Assembly (NCBI RefSeq): GCF_004122115.1
Contig: NZ_SBKP01000003.1
Span: forward strand, 124,001 to 188,000
DNA length: 64,000 nucleotides
Direction of reading: 5' to 3'
DNA from: Sphingobium fluviale
Lineage (GTDB): Bacteria; Pseudomonadota; Alphaproteobacteria; Sphingomonadales; Sphingomonadaceae
Shown here: in pieces, positions 42,307 through 52,900 of the stretch
Numbering within the stretch: the stretch's first letter is position 1
Layout of the letters: the number at the start of each line of letters is the position of its first letter
Position numbers and translations under genes: made by a program
The notes under the pieces: generated by a model
Databases searched by the model: none
Told to the model about the DNA's origin: nothing
Seen by the model: only the letters and a program-made list of their open reading frames with translations

Positions 42307-44045
42307 CAGCCCTCGTTCGCCACGCGCAACACTTCGGCAAGGCTCGTCTGGCCCGCCGCAGCCTTGGCGATGCCATCGGCGAGCAGGCTGCGCATGCCGG
42401 ATTGCATCGCCTCTGCGGCGATCTCGCGCCCGTCGGCATTGCGAAGGATCATCCGGCCGATCGTATCCGTCACCACCAGCAGCTCGTGCAGCGCCACACG
42501 CCCTTTATAGCCGCTGCCGCCGCAGGCGTCGCACCCGGCCCCACGATAGAGCATGGCTGGCGCAGCTATCCCTTGTTCGTTCGCAAGGTTGACCGCTGCC
42601 TCTGTGTCGATAACGGATGGTTCCTTGCATGTGCCGCACAGCCTTCGCACCAGCCGCTGCGCCAGCACGCCGTTCAGCACCGAGCTGAGCAGAAACGGCT
42701 CCACACCCATATCGAGCAGACGGCCAACCGCGCCCACCGCCGTGTTGGTGTGCAAGGTAGAGAGAATGACATGGCCGGTGAGCGCCGCCTGCACCGCGAT
42801 CTGCGCCGTCTCGCCATCGCGGATTTCGCCTACCATCATCACGTCCGGGTCTTGGCGCAGGAACGAGCGCAAGGCGCTGCTGAAGCTGAAGCCGATGCCG
42901 GGGTTCACCTGCGTCTGGATCACGCCGGGCAGGCGATATTCGATCGGGTCTTCCACCGTAAGCAGCTTGCGCCCGCGCTCGTTCAACTCGGCCAGCGCGG
43001 CATAAAGCGTCGTCGTCTTGCCGCTGCCTGTCGGGCCGGTGACGAGCACGATGCCATGCGGGCGGTGCAGCGCGCGGCGGAATTCCTCGGTCAGCGCCGG
43101 GTCAAAGCCAAGCGTGCCAAAATCGAGCGCGAGGTTGGAGCGATCCAACACGCGCAGCACCACGCTCTCGCCATGAATCGAGGGTGCGGTAGCAACGCGC
43201 AGGTCTATCTCGTGCCCGCGCACGGCGAGGCGCAGGCGCCCATCCTGCGGCAACCGGCGCTCGGCGATGTTCAGCCCCGCCATCACCTTGATGCGCGAGA
43301 CAAGCGGCGCGCGCATGGCTGCGGGCAGGGCGGGCCTGTCCTGCAATACGCCATCGAGCCGAAAGCGGATGGCGAGGCGGTCATCGGTCGGTTCGATATG
43401 GATGTCTGACGCGCGGGCATCGACGGCCTCGGCGATCAGGCGGTTGACGGCGCGGATAACCGGCGCGTCGCTCACCAGATCCTTCATCCGTTCGAGGTCA
43501 TCCTCGTCTATGCCGCTTTCGTCGCTGCCAGCGTCGGGTGTAGACCGGCCATAAAGCCGCTCTGTGGCGGCGTCGATGTCGCTGGGCAGGGCGATGACCG
43601 CGCGGACAGGCTTGCCGAACACGAAGCGCATGGCTTCGCTTGCGAAGCTGTCGAGCGGGTTGGCGAGCGCGACGGTGAGTGCCTGATCATCCAGCGCGAC
43701 CGGGACGACGCGCATATCATGCAGAAAATCAGGCGAGAGCGCCCGCCCTGCCACCGGTGTGTCCGGCAGATCGGCGGCGGAGAGCAGCGGCAGCCCGGTG
43801 GCGCGGGCAAACATCTGTGCCAGCGCGCTTTCGGATGCCAGGCCCAGGCGGGTGATGACTGCCTCAAGCCGTTCGCCGCTTTCCTGCCCTACCAGCCGGG
43901 CGCGGGACAGCGCCTCTTCGCTCAGCACATGCTCGGCGATCAGCAGGTCTTCAAGCGTGAGGTTTTCGAGCGCGCGCGCGCGCGAACCAAGTCCATCTGC
44001 GGACAGCGGCGAAACGGGCGCTGTTTCCTTGTTGAATAAGGCCAT
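42306..44045 (-). CDS. gspE: Type II secretion ATPase GspE
   Basis: Secretion ATPase of 579 residues and first gene of the operon. N-terminal domains (about 25-175) precede the ATPase, with Walker A GPTGSGKTTTLYAAL (about 335-350), the Asp-box and LLTVEDPIEYRLPGVIQTQVN, the Walker B region DPDVMMVGEIRDGETA, and the His-box. The zinc-binding loop is intact: CGTCKEP and CDACGGSGYKG (about 475-520). The operon starts here and runs leftward to gspK; the intergenic region upstream is shared with the divergent phosphate-binding protein gene. Confidence 0.97.
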   Translation of the reverse strand: MALFNKETAPVSPLSADGLGSRARALENLTLEDLLIAEHVLSEEALSRARLVGQESGERLEAVITRLGLASESALAQMFARATGLPLLSAADLPDTPVAGRALSPDFLHDMRVVPVALDDQALTVALANPLDSFASEAMRFVFGKPVRAVIALPSDIDAATERLYGRSTPDAGSDESGIDEDDLERMKDLVSDAPVIRAVNRLIAEAVDARASDIHIEPTDDRLAIRFRLDGVLQDRPALPAAMRAPLVSRIKVMAGLNIAERRLPQDGRLRLAVRGHEIDLRVATAPSIHGESVVLRVLDRSNLALDFGTLGFDPALTEEFRRALHRPHGIVLVTGPTGSGKTTTLYAALAELNERGRKLLTVEDPIEYRLPGVIQTQVNPGIGFSFSSALRSFLRQDPDVMMVGEIRDGETAQIAVQAALTGHVILSTLHTNTAVGAVGRLLDMGVEPFLLSSVLNGVLAQRLVRRLCGTCKEPSVIDTEAAVNLANEQGIAAPAMLYRGAGCDACGGSGYKGRVALHELLVVTDTIGRMILRNADGREIAAEAMQSGMRSLLADGIAKAAAGQTSLAEVLRVANEG

Positions 44046-44149
44046 AACCCACTACCCGCAATGAACAGAGAATCATCGCCCCGCCCTCACCGGGAGCCAT
44101 GAACGAAACTCGCTATTGACGGTTAGTGTGTCAGTTTTGTGAAATACTT

Positions 44150-44167
44150 GTTTCATCATTACGTCAT
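44150..44167 (+). promoter_or_regulatory. PHO-box-like repeat, distal
   Basis: GTTTCAT-CATT-ACGTCAT: TCAT cores spaced exactly 11 bases, five of seven matches in each half. Together with 44228-44245 it could serve the PstS-like gene or, in either orientation, gspE. Confidence 0.35.
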
Positions 44168-44227
44168 AAATATTGAATGCACCATAATGATCCGTGACTG
44201 GGATTATTACATCAAACTTTCTTCATG

Positions 44228-44245
44228 GCATCATTAATCCGTCAT
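44228..44245 (+). promoter_or_regulatory. PHO-box-like repeat, proximal
   Basis: GCATCAT-TAAT-CCGTCAT: 11-base period, AT-rich spacer, second half differing from CTGTCAT at one base. A TAGTAC stretch about 10 bases downstream could be a -10. Its location before a phosphate-binding-protein gene makes PhoB control reasonable. Confidence 0.45.
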
Positions 44246-44488
44246 GATTCGTGCCTAGTACTTCGCTCGCCAAAGGTTAACGGAACGGATTCGGCAAGGG
44301 GGCGGGACGCCAGATTTGCCGGTTTATTCGGTTGGCTATTTGGCATGACAGTCAAAAAATTACGGTATTTCTCAAAGGGCGCTGGTTCACAGGTTTGTTC
44401 AAATTCGGTTCGGTATGCCGATGCGGTGTGCCGAAGCGGCTTTGTGCGCCTGCTGATCCGGGTCCGCAACCGGAAGGAACGGGTTATC

Positions 44489-46204
44489 ATGTTCAAGAAT
44501 ATTGCCATGCTCGCGGGTTCGACCGCGATCGCGCTGGTCGGATCGGCCAATGCTTTCGCCGCCGACAACATCATCCCTGCCACTGAAATTCGCGGTAACG
44601 GCGCTTCGGGCGTCGCCGTCGTCGTCGCCGAGTCGCTGAACTGCTTCGGCAACCTCACCAACAATCCGATCGGCTTCGGCAACGGCACCACCGGTGCGGT
44701 TGCGGATCACCTCTATCAGCCGGTTTCGCCGACCACGGGCAACCCGGTCTATGACTGCGCCGTCAAGTCGGTTCAGGACAATGTCGAGGGTTACTACATC
44801 TCGACCGGTTCTTCTGCAGGCAAGAACAACTGGAAGAACTACAACGCCGTAAGCGGTATCACTACCAACCCCTTCGGCACCTGGTCGAACATCCACTACG
44901 CCTGGTCGGAATCGCCGATCAACGCGGCTGACCTGACCACCTACAACACGTCTGCCGCCCCCACCACCGGTGCGCCGATCCAGCTTCCGCTGATGGTGTT
45001 CTCGGTCGGCTTCAGCTACATGCCGCTCTATGGCAAGGTGATGACCGCCACGGGCCTCAAGGATCTGACGCTCAACCTGAAGTATCCCCGCACCACCACC
45101 AACCTCGGTGGCCTGCGCATGAAGAAGACCACCTATTGCGGCATCGTCAACGGCACGATCACCAACTGGAACGACCCGGCGCTGAAGGCTGACAATGGCG
45201 GCCAGTCGCTGATGGATGCTGACGACGATCTGAACCGCTGGAACACCACCGGCGTTCCGATCAAGCTGGTTGGCCGTCAGGAAGGTTCGGGCACCACGAA
45301 CGTGTTCACCCGCGCGATGACCGCACAGTGTGGCGGCAAGTTCACCGCTGGCGGTACGGACCTGCTTCCTGTCGCTGCTCAGGGCACGGCTGTCTATAAC
45401 AAGACCACCGGTCTGCTCTCCAGCGGTACTGAAACTGCCGGTCTGTTTGGCCTTGCCAACGGCAATGACGGCGTAGCCAATGCCGTTTCGCAGTCGATCC
45501 CCGATCCGGTGAACGTCGGCGAATACACCTTTGCCGGCTATCTGGGCTATAACGGCGCTGACTGGCTTGCTCCTACGGTTCTCCCCAATGGCAAGCAGCT
45601 CCACTCGGCTCAGCTGCAGCAGGGCACGACGACCGCGTTCAAGTCGCCCGTCGCGACCGACGCAACTGCCGCGTTCAAGGGCATTCTGCCTCCGCAGTCT
45701 GACAGCAAGGGCAAGTATCTGCCCAGCGCCACCAGCCTCGGCATGCGTAACGATCCGCTCGCTTGGGTTGTCCCGGCGACGACCGTTTCGGCTGGCAGCC
45801 TTGCCAACCCGAACCTTGGTTATCCGATCGTCGGCACCGGCAACGTGCTGATCTACACCTGCTATGCCAACGCCAATGTGCGCAATGCGCTGCAGAACCA
45901 CCTGTCCATGTATCTTGGCAAGGTCACCATCTCTGATGACCTGACCAAGGTTCCTGCGAAGCTGCTCACCAGCACCGCGAAGGACAGCGCCGGCAACCTG
46001 ATCGGCCTTCTGCCGAACAACGGCTTTGCGCCGATGCCGGCTCAGTGGGCGACCGCGATCAACGAAACGTTCCTGACCAAGGTAATTACCGGCAACAACC
46101 CCGCTGGTCTGAACCTCTGGATCCAGGACAAGCTGCAGAAGAGCTCGAGCTCTTTGCCCGTGGCCAACACCGTTGCCTGCGCGGGCAAGGCCGGCGCGAA
46201 CTAA
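44489..46204 (+). CDS. Secreted PstS-family phosphate-binding protein, long form
   Basis: Protein of 571 residues from ATG 44489, preceded by AAGGAA. A signal peptide (about 1-25, ending ANAFAA) is followed by a type II periplasmic-binding fold of PstS type: IRGNGASG near the mature start, YCGIVNGTITNWNDPAL (about 223-239) and VGRQEGSGTTNVFTRAM, the phosphate-contact SGTT motif. PstS proteins are about 340 residues, so this one has long inserts. No pstC/A/B genes are near; instead it is divergent to a T2SS. By analogy with Pseudomonas phosphate-binding proteins secreted by the Hxc T2SS, it may be a T2SS substrate. Confidence 0.85.
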   Translation: MFKNIAMLAGSTAIALVGSANAFAADNIIPATEIRGNGASGVAVVVAESLNCFGNLTNNPIGFGNGTTGAVADHLYQPVSPTTGNPVYDCAVKSVQDNVEGYYISTGSSAGKNNWKNYNAVSGITTNPFGTWSNIHYAWSESPINAADLTTYNTSAAPTTGAPIQLPLMVFSVGFSYMPLYGKVMTATGLKDLTLNLKYPRTTTNLGGLRMKKTTYCGIVNGTITNWNDPALKADNGGQSLMDADDDLNRWNTTGVPIKLVGRQEGSGTTNVFTRAMTAQCGGKFTAGGTDLLPVAAQGTAVYNKTTGLLSSGTETAGLFGLANGNDGVANAVSQSIPDPVNVGEYTFAGYLGYNGADWLAPTVLPNGKQLHSAQLQQGTTTAFKSPVATDATAAFKGILPPQSDSKGKYLPSATSLGMRNDPLAWVVPATTVSAGSLANPNLGYPIVGTGNVLIYTCYANANVRNALQNHLSMYLGKVTISDDLTKVPAKLLTSTAKDSAGNLIGLLPNNGFAPMPAQWATAINETFLTKVITGNNPAGLNLWIQDKLQKSSSSLPVANTVACAGKAGAN

Positions 46205-46236
46205 TAGCCATCACGCTTCAACAAAGCGACCAACTG

Positions 46237-46269
46237 CGGCCCCGGAGCAATCCGGGGCCGTTTTGTTTT
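46237..46269 (+). terminator. Rho-independent terminator after the PstS-like gene
   Basis: A 10-base perfect stem, cggccccgga/tccggggccg (46237-46246 and 46251-46260), with a GCAA loop, followed by TTTTGTTTTT. It is the strongest intrinsic terminator in the window, and it ends the transcript exactly before the convergent protease gene. Confidence 0.92.
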
Positions 46270-46832
46270 TATTGGAAATGCAGCCTGTCGCCGGAGATGG
46301 TGATGCTGTTGAGCTGGGCGAGCCAGTTTTGCCCCAGAAGCGACACCGGCAGATTGCCCTGCACCACGGCGGCGTCGATCGCCTGGGTGTGTTTGGTGCC
46401 GACGATCATCTCGTTCAGCGTGACGCGCGCCATGGCCGTGCGGCCGTTCGCGGTTTCGGCACTGCTGCTGTAATGCGTCTCATCTGGCGCGACGCCCGCA
46501 CGGCGCGCGTCTTCCGGGGTGAGCACCACAATCGTTGCGCCGGTATCGACCAGAAACTTGATTGGCGCGCCATTGACGATCGCCATCACATAGAACAGCC
46601 CGTCAGCCGCGCGGCGCACCTCGCTGCCCTGCGGCGTCAGCGGTGGGCCGAAGAGCACAAGTCGCTGTGGCGCGGATGCAGTGGATGCTTCGGCTGTCAA
46701 TGCTGCGGCTGTGATGGCGCCCTGCTCTGCCGAGACAGGAGCGGGGACAGCGGCAGGCTGGGCGATGGCAGCAGGCTGGGCGATGGCAGCAATTTGTAGC
46801 AGGATCGGTAACAGCATCTGCCAAGTCTCCAT
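46269..46832 (-). CDS. Retropepsin-like aspartic protease (TIGR02281/clan AA type)
   Basis: Protein of 187 residues with an N-terminal signal or anchor (about 1-20) and a low-complexity Ala/Pro stretch. The protease domain (about 75-187) has the catalytic motif KFLVDTGATIVVLTPEDAR with the DTGA active-site triad and the flap-like FYVMAIVNGAPI strand; it ends VSLLGQNWLAQLNSITISGDRLHFQ, the hydrophobic-glycine (LLG) element. Such single-lobe enzymes work as dimers in the periplasm. It lies between the PstS-like protein and the giant exoprotein, so processing of one of these is possible but speculative. Confidence 0.85.
   Translation of the reverse strand: METWQMLLPILLQIAAIAQPAAIAQPAAVPAPVSAEQGAITAAALTAEASTASAPQRLVLFGPPLTPQGSEVRRAADGLFYVMAIVNGAPIKFLVDTGATIVVLTPEDARRAGVAPDETHYSSSAETANGRTAMARVTLNEMIVGTKHTQAIDAAVVQGNLPVSLLGQNWLAQLNSITISGDRLHFQ
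46753..46788. repeat. 18-bp direct duplication within the protease leader
   Basis: Two identical adjacent 18-bp units (46753-46770 and 46771-46788) within the N-terminal part of the aspartic protease gene encode the repeated AIAQPA segment. The frame is preserved. Confidence 0.9.
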
Positions 46833-46924
46833 ACATCAATGGAGATTGGTCATGACGCAAGCCGATCACTGTTCGGTCAAGCGACATGGTGAAGCGCGCG
46901 TTCACCATGTCGCCCGCGATACAG

Positions 46925-49900
46925 CTATTGGGCTACTTGGCAGTTCTCGATCGGGTTGCCCTGATCGTCGATGCATGTGTCGTTAAAATTATAGACGCCC
47001 AGAACGTCGACCGTGATGCGCGAGCGCTGATCGGCATTGTCGTTCTGGTTGGCGCGGAAGACATTGGCGGTTGCAGATGCCGCGCTGGCGGGCGTGGCGG
47101 GCGCGGGGGTGGATGTGAGCGCCGGAACGCCGACCGACGAGCCGCCGACCTTGAAGTTATCCGCATTCGCCACCTTTGCCGCCGCGACGAAGATGTCGCC
47201 CGATGCCCGCACGCCTGCGTCACCCGCATCGATCGTGCCGACCGGCGCGACGAGAGTGATGGCGGGAGCGTCGCGTCTGTAGGTCTTGCCGTTCACGACA
47301 ATCTGGGTTTCGGGCGGCAGTTCTTTGTTCTCTTCAAACAGGCGTTTCAGTTCCGCCTGCGCCGTCACAGCATCTGTGTCATTCAGCACATCGACCAGCA
47401 CAAACTGCCCGGTTGCGGGGTCCAGCCTGCGGATGCCCGCAAAGCCGGCGATGCCCGCGCCGACCACGCCCGATGCGGTATCGACCTCGAACCCGCCATT
47501 CTGGCTGAACCGCAGGACGATCGGCGGCACGTTGGCGGCGTTCTTCGGGCCTTGCCCGGCGTTCAGGTCTCCGTTCGAGGACCAGAGCACGATGTCGCCG
47601 CTCTGCTGCGAGAACAGGCGGCTCTGGTTCAGGCGGAAATCGCCATCGGTAAAGCCGTGGATCGCGCCACCGCGCAAGCTCAATACACCCTCATAGCCGA
47701 TCGGGATGGAAAGGACCGGCAGTGCGCCGCTATTTGACGGACGTCCCTCCGTCAAATCGTCGCCAAAAAGGAGCGGCTCGTAAGCGCGGCCCGCTGCCTG
47801 GGCAGAGGTGCGCACCACAGAACCCAGCACCGCATTGCCGCCAGGGCCGAGGATGGTGATGCTGCTGTCTCGCGTTGTCTCGATGGCGGCGAGGCGCAGG
47901 TCTAGGTTGCCGGTCGAGACCCTCGCCCCGCCGTTGCTGGCGCCGGAGAGGTCGTTGGCGGTATAGCCGAGCGAGGCCGGGAACAGAGTCTCTACCGCGC
48001 GATAGCCGCGTATATACTGCAGATAGCTGTTGCCATCCGGGCGAGAAGGCTCAGCCAGTTCGTTGAAATAGACCTTGTCGAGCAGGAAGCGCCGCTGGAC
48101 GAGATCGGGCAGGGCGGCGAACGCTGTATAGGCCTGTGCCGCTGTTACGTTGGTGGTGCCGAAAGTGGCAATCAGGGCGTTGGCCTGATTGGCCTGCATC
48201 CACTCGATCAGGATCGGCGCATAGATTGGCCGGGTGCGGTCCGGCGTTTTGTTGCCGAACACATCGACATTCTGCTCGAACAGGTCGCCATCCAGCGCCG
48301 CCGTGTTGGCCGGGTTTACATAGGTTTCGCGCAGGCCAGCAAAGTTCATGCCCGGCCCTACGCCAAAGAAGGCATAGATATCTGCGCTCTTGGGCGCGAG
48401 CCACGGATTATACTCGTTGCCAAGCGCGATGATGCCGCCCGCGTAGCTGGAGGTGCTGGTTAAGTCTACTTTCCGGACGTTCCCGTTATAAGTGGTCGCG
48501 GAATTGAGAAAGGGTCCCATATTGCGCCCCGCCTCAAGGAAGAGCGCACCCGGCCCGCCCAGTGTAAAGATATTGCCCTGCACCAGGCTGCGGTCTGGCG
48601 CGTATGTCGCCGTGGCGATGGTCCGTGTGGTGGTGGCGGTAATATCGCGCCCGGCGGTAATGCGGGTGATATCTTCGCTGCCGACATTCTGCCCGGTAAA
48701 GACCATGTTGATGATGTCGCGGCCAGCGCTGATCCGCCCCTGCTTGGAAAGGAACAGGGTGAGATCGGTCAGGTCGCCACCAACGGCGATGCGCGCGGGT
48801 GTCTTGTCATTCGCGTGCGTGATCGCCTGATTATGATAGGCGCGACGATCGGCATCGCTGGTGTTTGGCAGCGTTACCGGGAGTCCGAATCGACGCCCGA
48901 ATACGATGTCGCCTGCGGTGTCATAACGGTTGGCCGAGAAAATGCCCGGCAACAGCGAGGCGTCGCCGTCATCCAGATTGATCGCGCCCGAGCGCAGCGT
49001 GCCTGCTGCCAGCAGCGACAGATTACCGGTTACGCTGGGGTAGAGGAAATTATTGAGCTTGCCGAGGTCAATATCACCGGAGAAACTGGTCACGTCGAGC
49101 GTCGACGGTAGAACCTTCAGCAAGTTGGCCGGCGTTTGAGCGATGACTGGACCGCCCCTGATACTAAAATCGCCTGTGGATTGCGCGACGACCGCGCTGT
49201 TGCCGGTATAATAGCCCAGCGCGCTTTCTGTGACGCTGGCAGGGCTTCCGGTCGTGATCTCTTTTCTGTTAACCCCTAGCGCCGTGATTTTGCCCAGCGC
49301 AATATCTCCGCCCGCCTTCAGCGAAACGACCGCATCGGTCAGGCGGATTTCCGGCAGATTTGCTTCCTGCACATCGCTCAACTTGCCCTGACGGGGCAGC
49401 AGGGTCATCAGGCCCGACGAGCCGATGTCTCCGCCCGCCCGGATATTCGCCTCGCCAGTGGAAATATCGAAGCGTCCGCCCGCTACATCATGCCCGACGA
49501 CGACATCGAGATTGCCGCCGCCAAAGACCATCGAGCCAAAACTGCTGCCGACATCGCCTGTCGCGACAGTGGTGTCGAGCGCGACCGTCAGTTCGCGCGC
49601 GTCGCCGCCTGCTTCGACGCCGATGTCGCCGCCGCCCAATGTGCCAAGGCCTGAGGAGAATTGCTGCGCGTTGACGCGGATCGTGGTGGCAAGGCCCGTG
49701 CTGCCTATGTCGCCCATGTTGCCGGTGCGCCAGCGCTGGTCGCCAGCGCCGACCATGTCAAGATCGGTGTAGTCGCGGTCGGTCCCGCCTATGCTCTTTT
49801 TACCGCCGGTCGCATTGAACGCCTCGCTCCACACATCGCGCCTGCCGAGAACATCGTTGAGCGCGCGCACACCGATAGAGCCGCCGCCACTGGCGAAGAC

Positions 49901-52900
49901 CGGGTTGGTCTGAAGACGGCCAGTATTGTCTGGCACCCACAGGTTTGTGCGCAGGTCCGCCTGTGGCAGATAGGCGGTGGGGTCTATTGTGAGGAACTGG
50001 TTGGTGCCCGCCACGCGCGCCGATATGGCCGCAGGGTTCACCACATGCCCTGCCGTATAGATCGCGGTGCCGCCCACTTGCGCGACCAGTCCTGCGCTGG
50101 CCGCGCTCTTGCCGCCATTCTGGTTGCGGGTGACAGGGTTTGCGCCGTTGCGCAGGTCTACATCCGCCGCTGCGGCAACGTCTATGCTGCCGGTGCCAGT
50201 GCGCACCAGCGACCGGACATGCACGGTATTGGCCTGCGGGTTGAGGCCATTCCCGCGCGGTTGCGGTGACTTATAGCCAAAGCTGCCATCCGCAACGAGC
50301 GCGCCAAAGCGTTGCAGGATCGTCTGCCCGCTGCCATCGCTGACGGGTGATTGCAGGAACTGGGCAAACCGCTCGAAGGTGGCGGCAAAGCTGGTCGGCT
50401 GGCCACCCCTGCGGGGATAGATGAACTGCACATCGCTGGGGAAGGCGGCGAAGAAGCTGAGCGCCTCTTGCTGGAGGAACGAGACTGCCGACGAAGATGC
50501 CGCCCCAAACTGAACATTCACAACCCGGTTCTTGAGGGTTATAGGGTCCACGCCAGACAGGTCTGCAAAGGACTGATACAGATTGTCGCCGAGGAACTGG
50601 CCGTTGTTACCAAAGTCGAGTTTTACATCTCCGGTATAGGCCGCTGTGGCTTTGACGGCGCTGAGTGTATAGCTGCTCTCGCCCTCCAGGATCATGTTGC
50701 CGCCGGATGCCGCATCGACATGGAGCGGGTTGGCAGACGGGCTGTTGCCCGCGCCGCCGACCAGACGGATACCGAACGAGTCCGCCGCGCTGCCATCCGC
50801 CAGCAGCGGGAAGAGCTGCGCACTGCCCAATGGATCGCCCGCGCCCCCCGCTTGCAGGCCCGTGGGCGCCGCCGCGTTCGCCGCCGCGCTATAGGGCGCG
50901 TATGACACGGTGAAAACTTCCTCGCCGGGTGAAATCTGCGAGAGGGTGATGTTGATCGCGGTCGATCGGGGTGGCAATGACGGGTTGCGCGCCGTATCCG
51001 GCACGAAATCGGCCAGATTGTCACAGCCGCTGATGCCGCACGAAATGTTGATCGAGGGATAATAGCTGCGCTGGCCGCCGCCGAGCTGATAGCTGATGTA
51101 ATCCGGGTCGGTCTGATCGCTGAAGGCGAAGAAGCCATCGGTGAGGCTGTGCTTGAGGTCAAGATCGCGGCCCGCGCGCAGCGTAAGCATGCCCGCCGCG
51201 CCATCCACCCGCCCGCCGACGCGATAGAGCATATCGACATGGTTCTGGAACAGATGCGCCTCGCGCCCTGCCACCACATCATAGCGCGGCTGACCATTGG
51301 CATAGGCGCCAAGCCCTGAAAGCTGCATATCGCCATCGGCCAGCGCAGCGGCGACATTGACGGTGCCCGCACCCAGGTTCCAGTTCGAGGCCAGCACTAT
51401 ATCGCCGCTGTAGCTCAGCTCGACGCCCGGCTTCTCATGATAGTTGGCGAGAGTTGTGAGCGATCCGAGATTGCCGCGTGACGCGGAAATATCGAAGGTG
51501 CGGATGAAATCGACCATCGTTCCCGCAGTGGTATCCGCGAAGAAGTTCGTTTTACCGGCAACATTCGCGCCGGCATCAATCGTGGCGACATTGTTCGCCA
51601 CCGTGACGCCGGAAAAGCTGCTGTTGGCCGCTACGGTCGCGAGATCATAGCTGCGATAGCCTTCGACTGTGACAGCGCGGGCGCCGGTTACATTGCCCGC
51701 AAAGCCGATGTTGACCGTATCGCCGCCGCTCTGGCTGATAACGGGTGCGCGTAAGAGCAACGCGCCGCCCTTGTCCGCCTCGACATAGGTATAGGCTGTG
51801 ATCCGGTTCTGGGTTCGCGGGTCGATCTGCTGATGGCCGACAAGGCGGTCATTCAGGCGGCGCGCGCCCATATCGAGCCGCGCGCCGCTCGCCACCGCAA
51901 TCGCGCCCGTTCCGCTGACGCCCAATGTGATGTCGCCCGCGCTGGCCTGCCGCGTGTCGGTGTCGGCATAGCCGTCGGCATGGGTGTCGAGCACCGCAGT
52001 CTGGCCAATGACAACGCCGTCGCGCGCGAAAAGCGCGATGTCGCCGCCGTTGATGCCCGATGTGTCGATGGTGCCGTTGACTGAGGTAAAGCCACCGTCC
52101 GCCGTCAGGCTGAGGCTGGCGAGCTTGAGTGATTGGCCTGCGCCGAGGTTGAGGTCTCCCGCACCCGTGCGGATAGCGACATCGCCGGTGAACGCGCTGC
52201 CGGAATTGGCGGCGAAGCTCGCGAAGTCGAAGCTGCCAAGCCCATTGTCCAGCGTGAAGCTGGCTCCGGCATCGGGCGCGGTCGCGTCAATTGTGCCGCC
52301 GAGCGCGACATTGCCCTGCGCCGCGATCAGCTTGAGCGATCCCGCCTTGCCGGTCGTGCCGCCGATGCTGATGCGGGAGGCGGAACCGAGATCGATGCCG
52401 CCGGTCTTGCTGAGCAGCGCAACCGTGCCGCCGCCCGCGGACACCGTGACCTGATCCGCCACTTCGCCGAACTTCTGCGAATAGCCGGGCGTGGCGAGGG
52501 TTGTCGTGCCGGTGAGGCCGATGTCGCCTTGCGCCTTGATGTCGATCGTCCCGGCAGTTGCGCGCAGCAACACATTGTCGATAGAGACGGATTTTACCGC
52601 GCTCGCCAATGTGCCGAAGGCCAGCCGCGCGCCGGGCGCCAGCGGGGTGGAGGGCGCCGCCGGCGTCGAGCCGGCAGGGGCGCTGATCGTTAGCGTATTG
52701 GTCGTCAGCAGCGTCAGGTCGGCCTGAACGCTCTTTTCCGTCGGCATCGCGCCGGTGCCACGATCGACAAGGAACGGCGTGGTGAGGCTGAGCGCCGCGC
52801 CGCCGACATCGAGCGCGCCCTTGCCTTCATAATAGGCGCCGGAGCGGGCGGTGATCGAAACGGCGGCGTCATAGCCATAGGTGCGGAAGGTGCCGGAGCC

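Larger units (their letters stand above)
44046..44488. promoter_or_regulatory. Divergent intergenic region (443 bases) between gspE and the PstS-like gene
   Basis: AT-richer than its neighbours. It must contain promoters for the leftward T2SS operon and the rightward phosphate-binding protein gene, and it carries the two PHO-box-like repeats listed separately. The rightward start codon is far from these, implying a leader of about 220 bases whose content I could not interpret. The plus-strand frame upstream of 44489 is open but looks non-coding. Confidence 0.5.
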
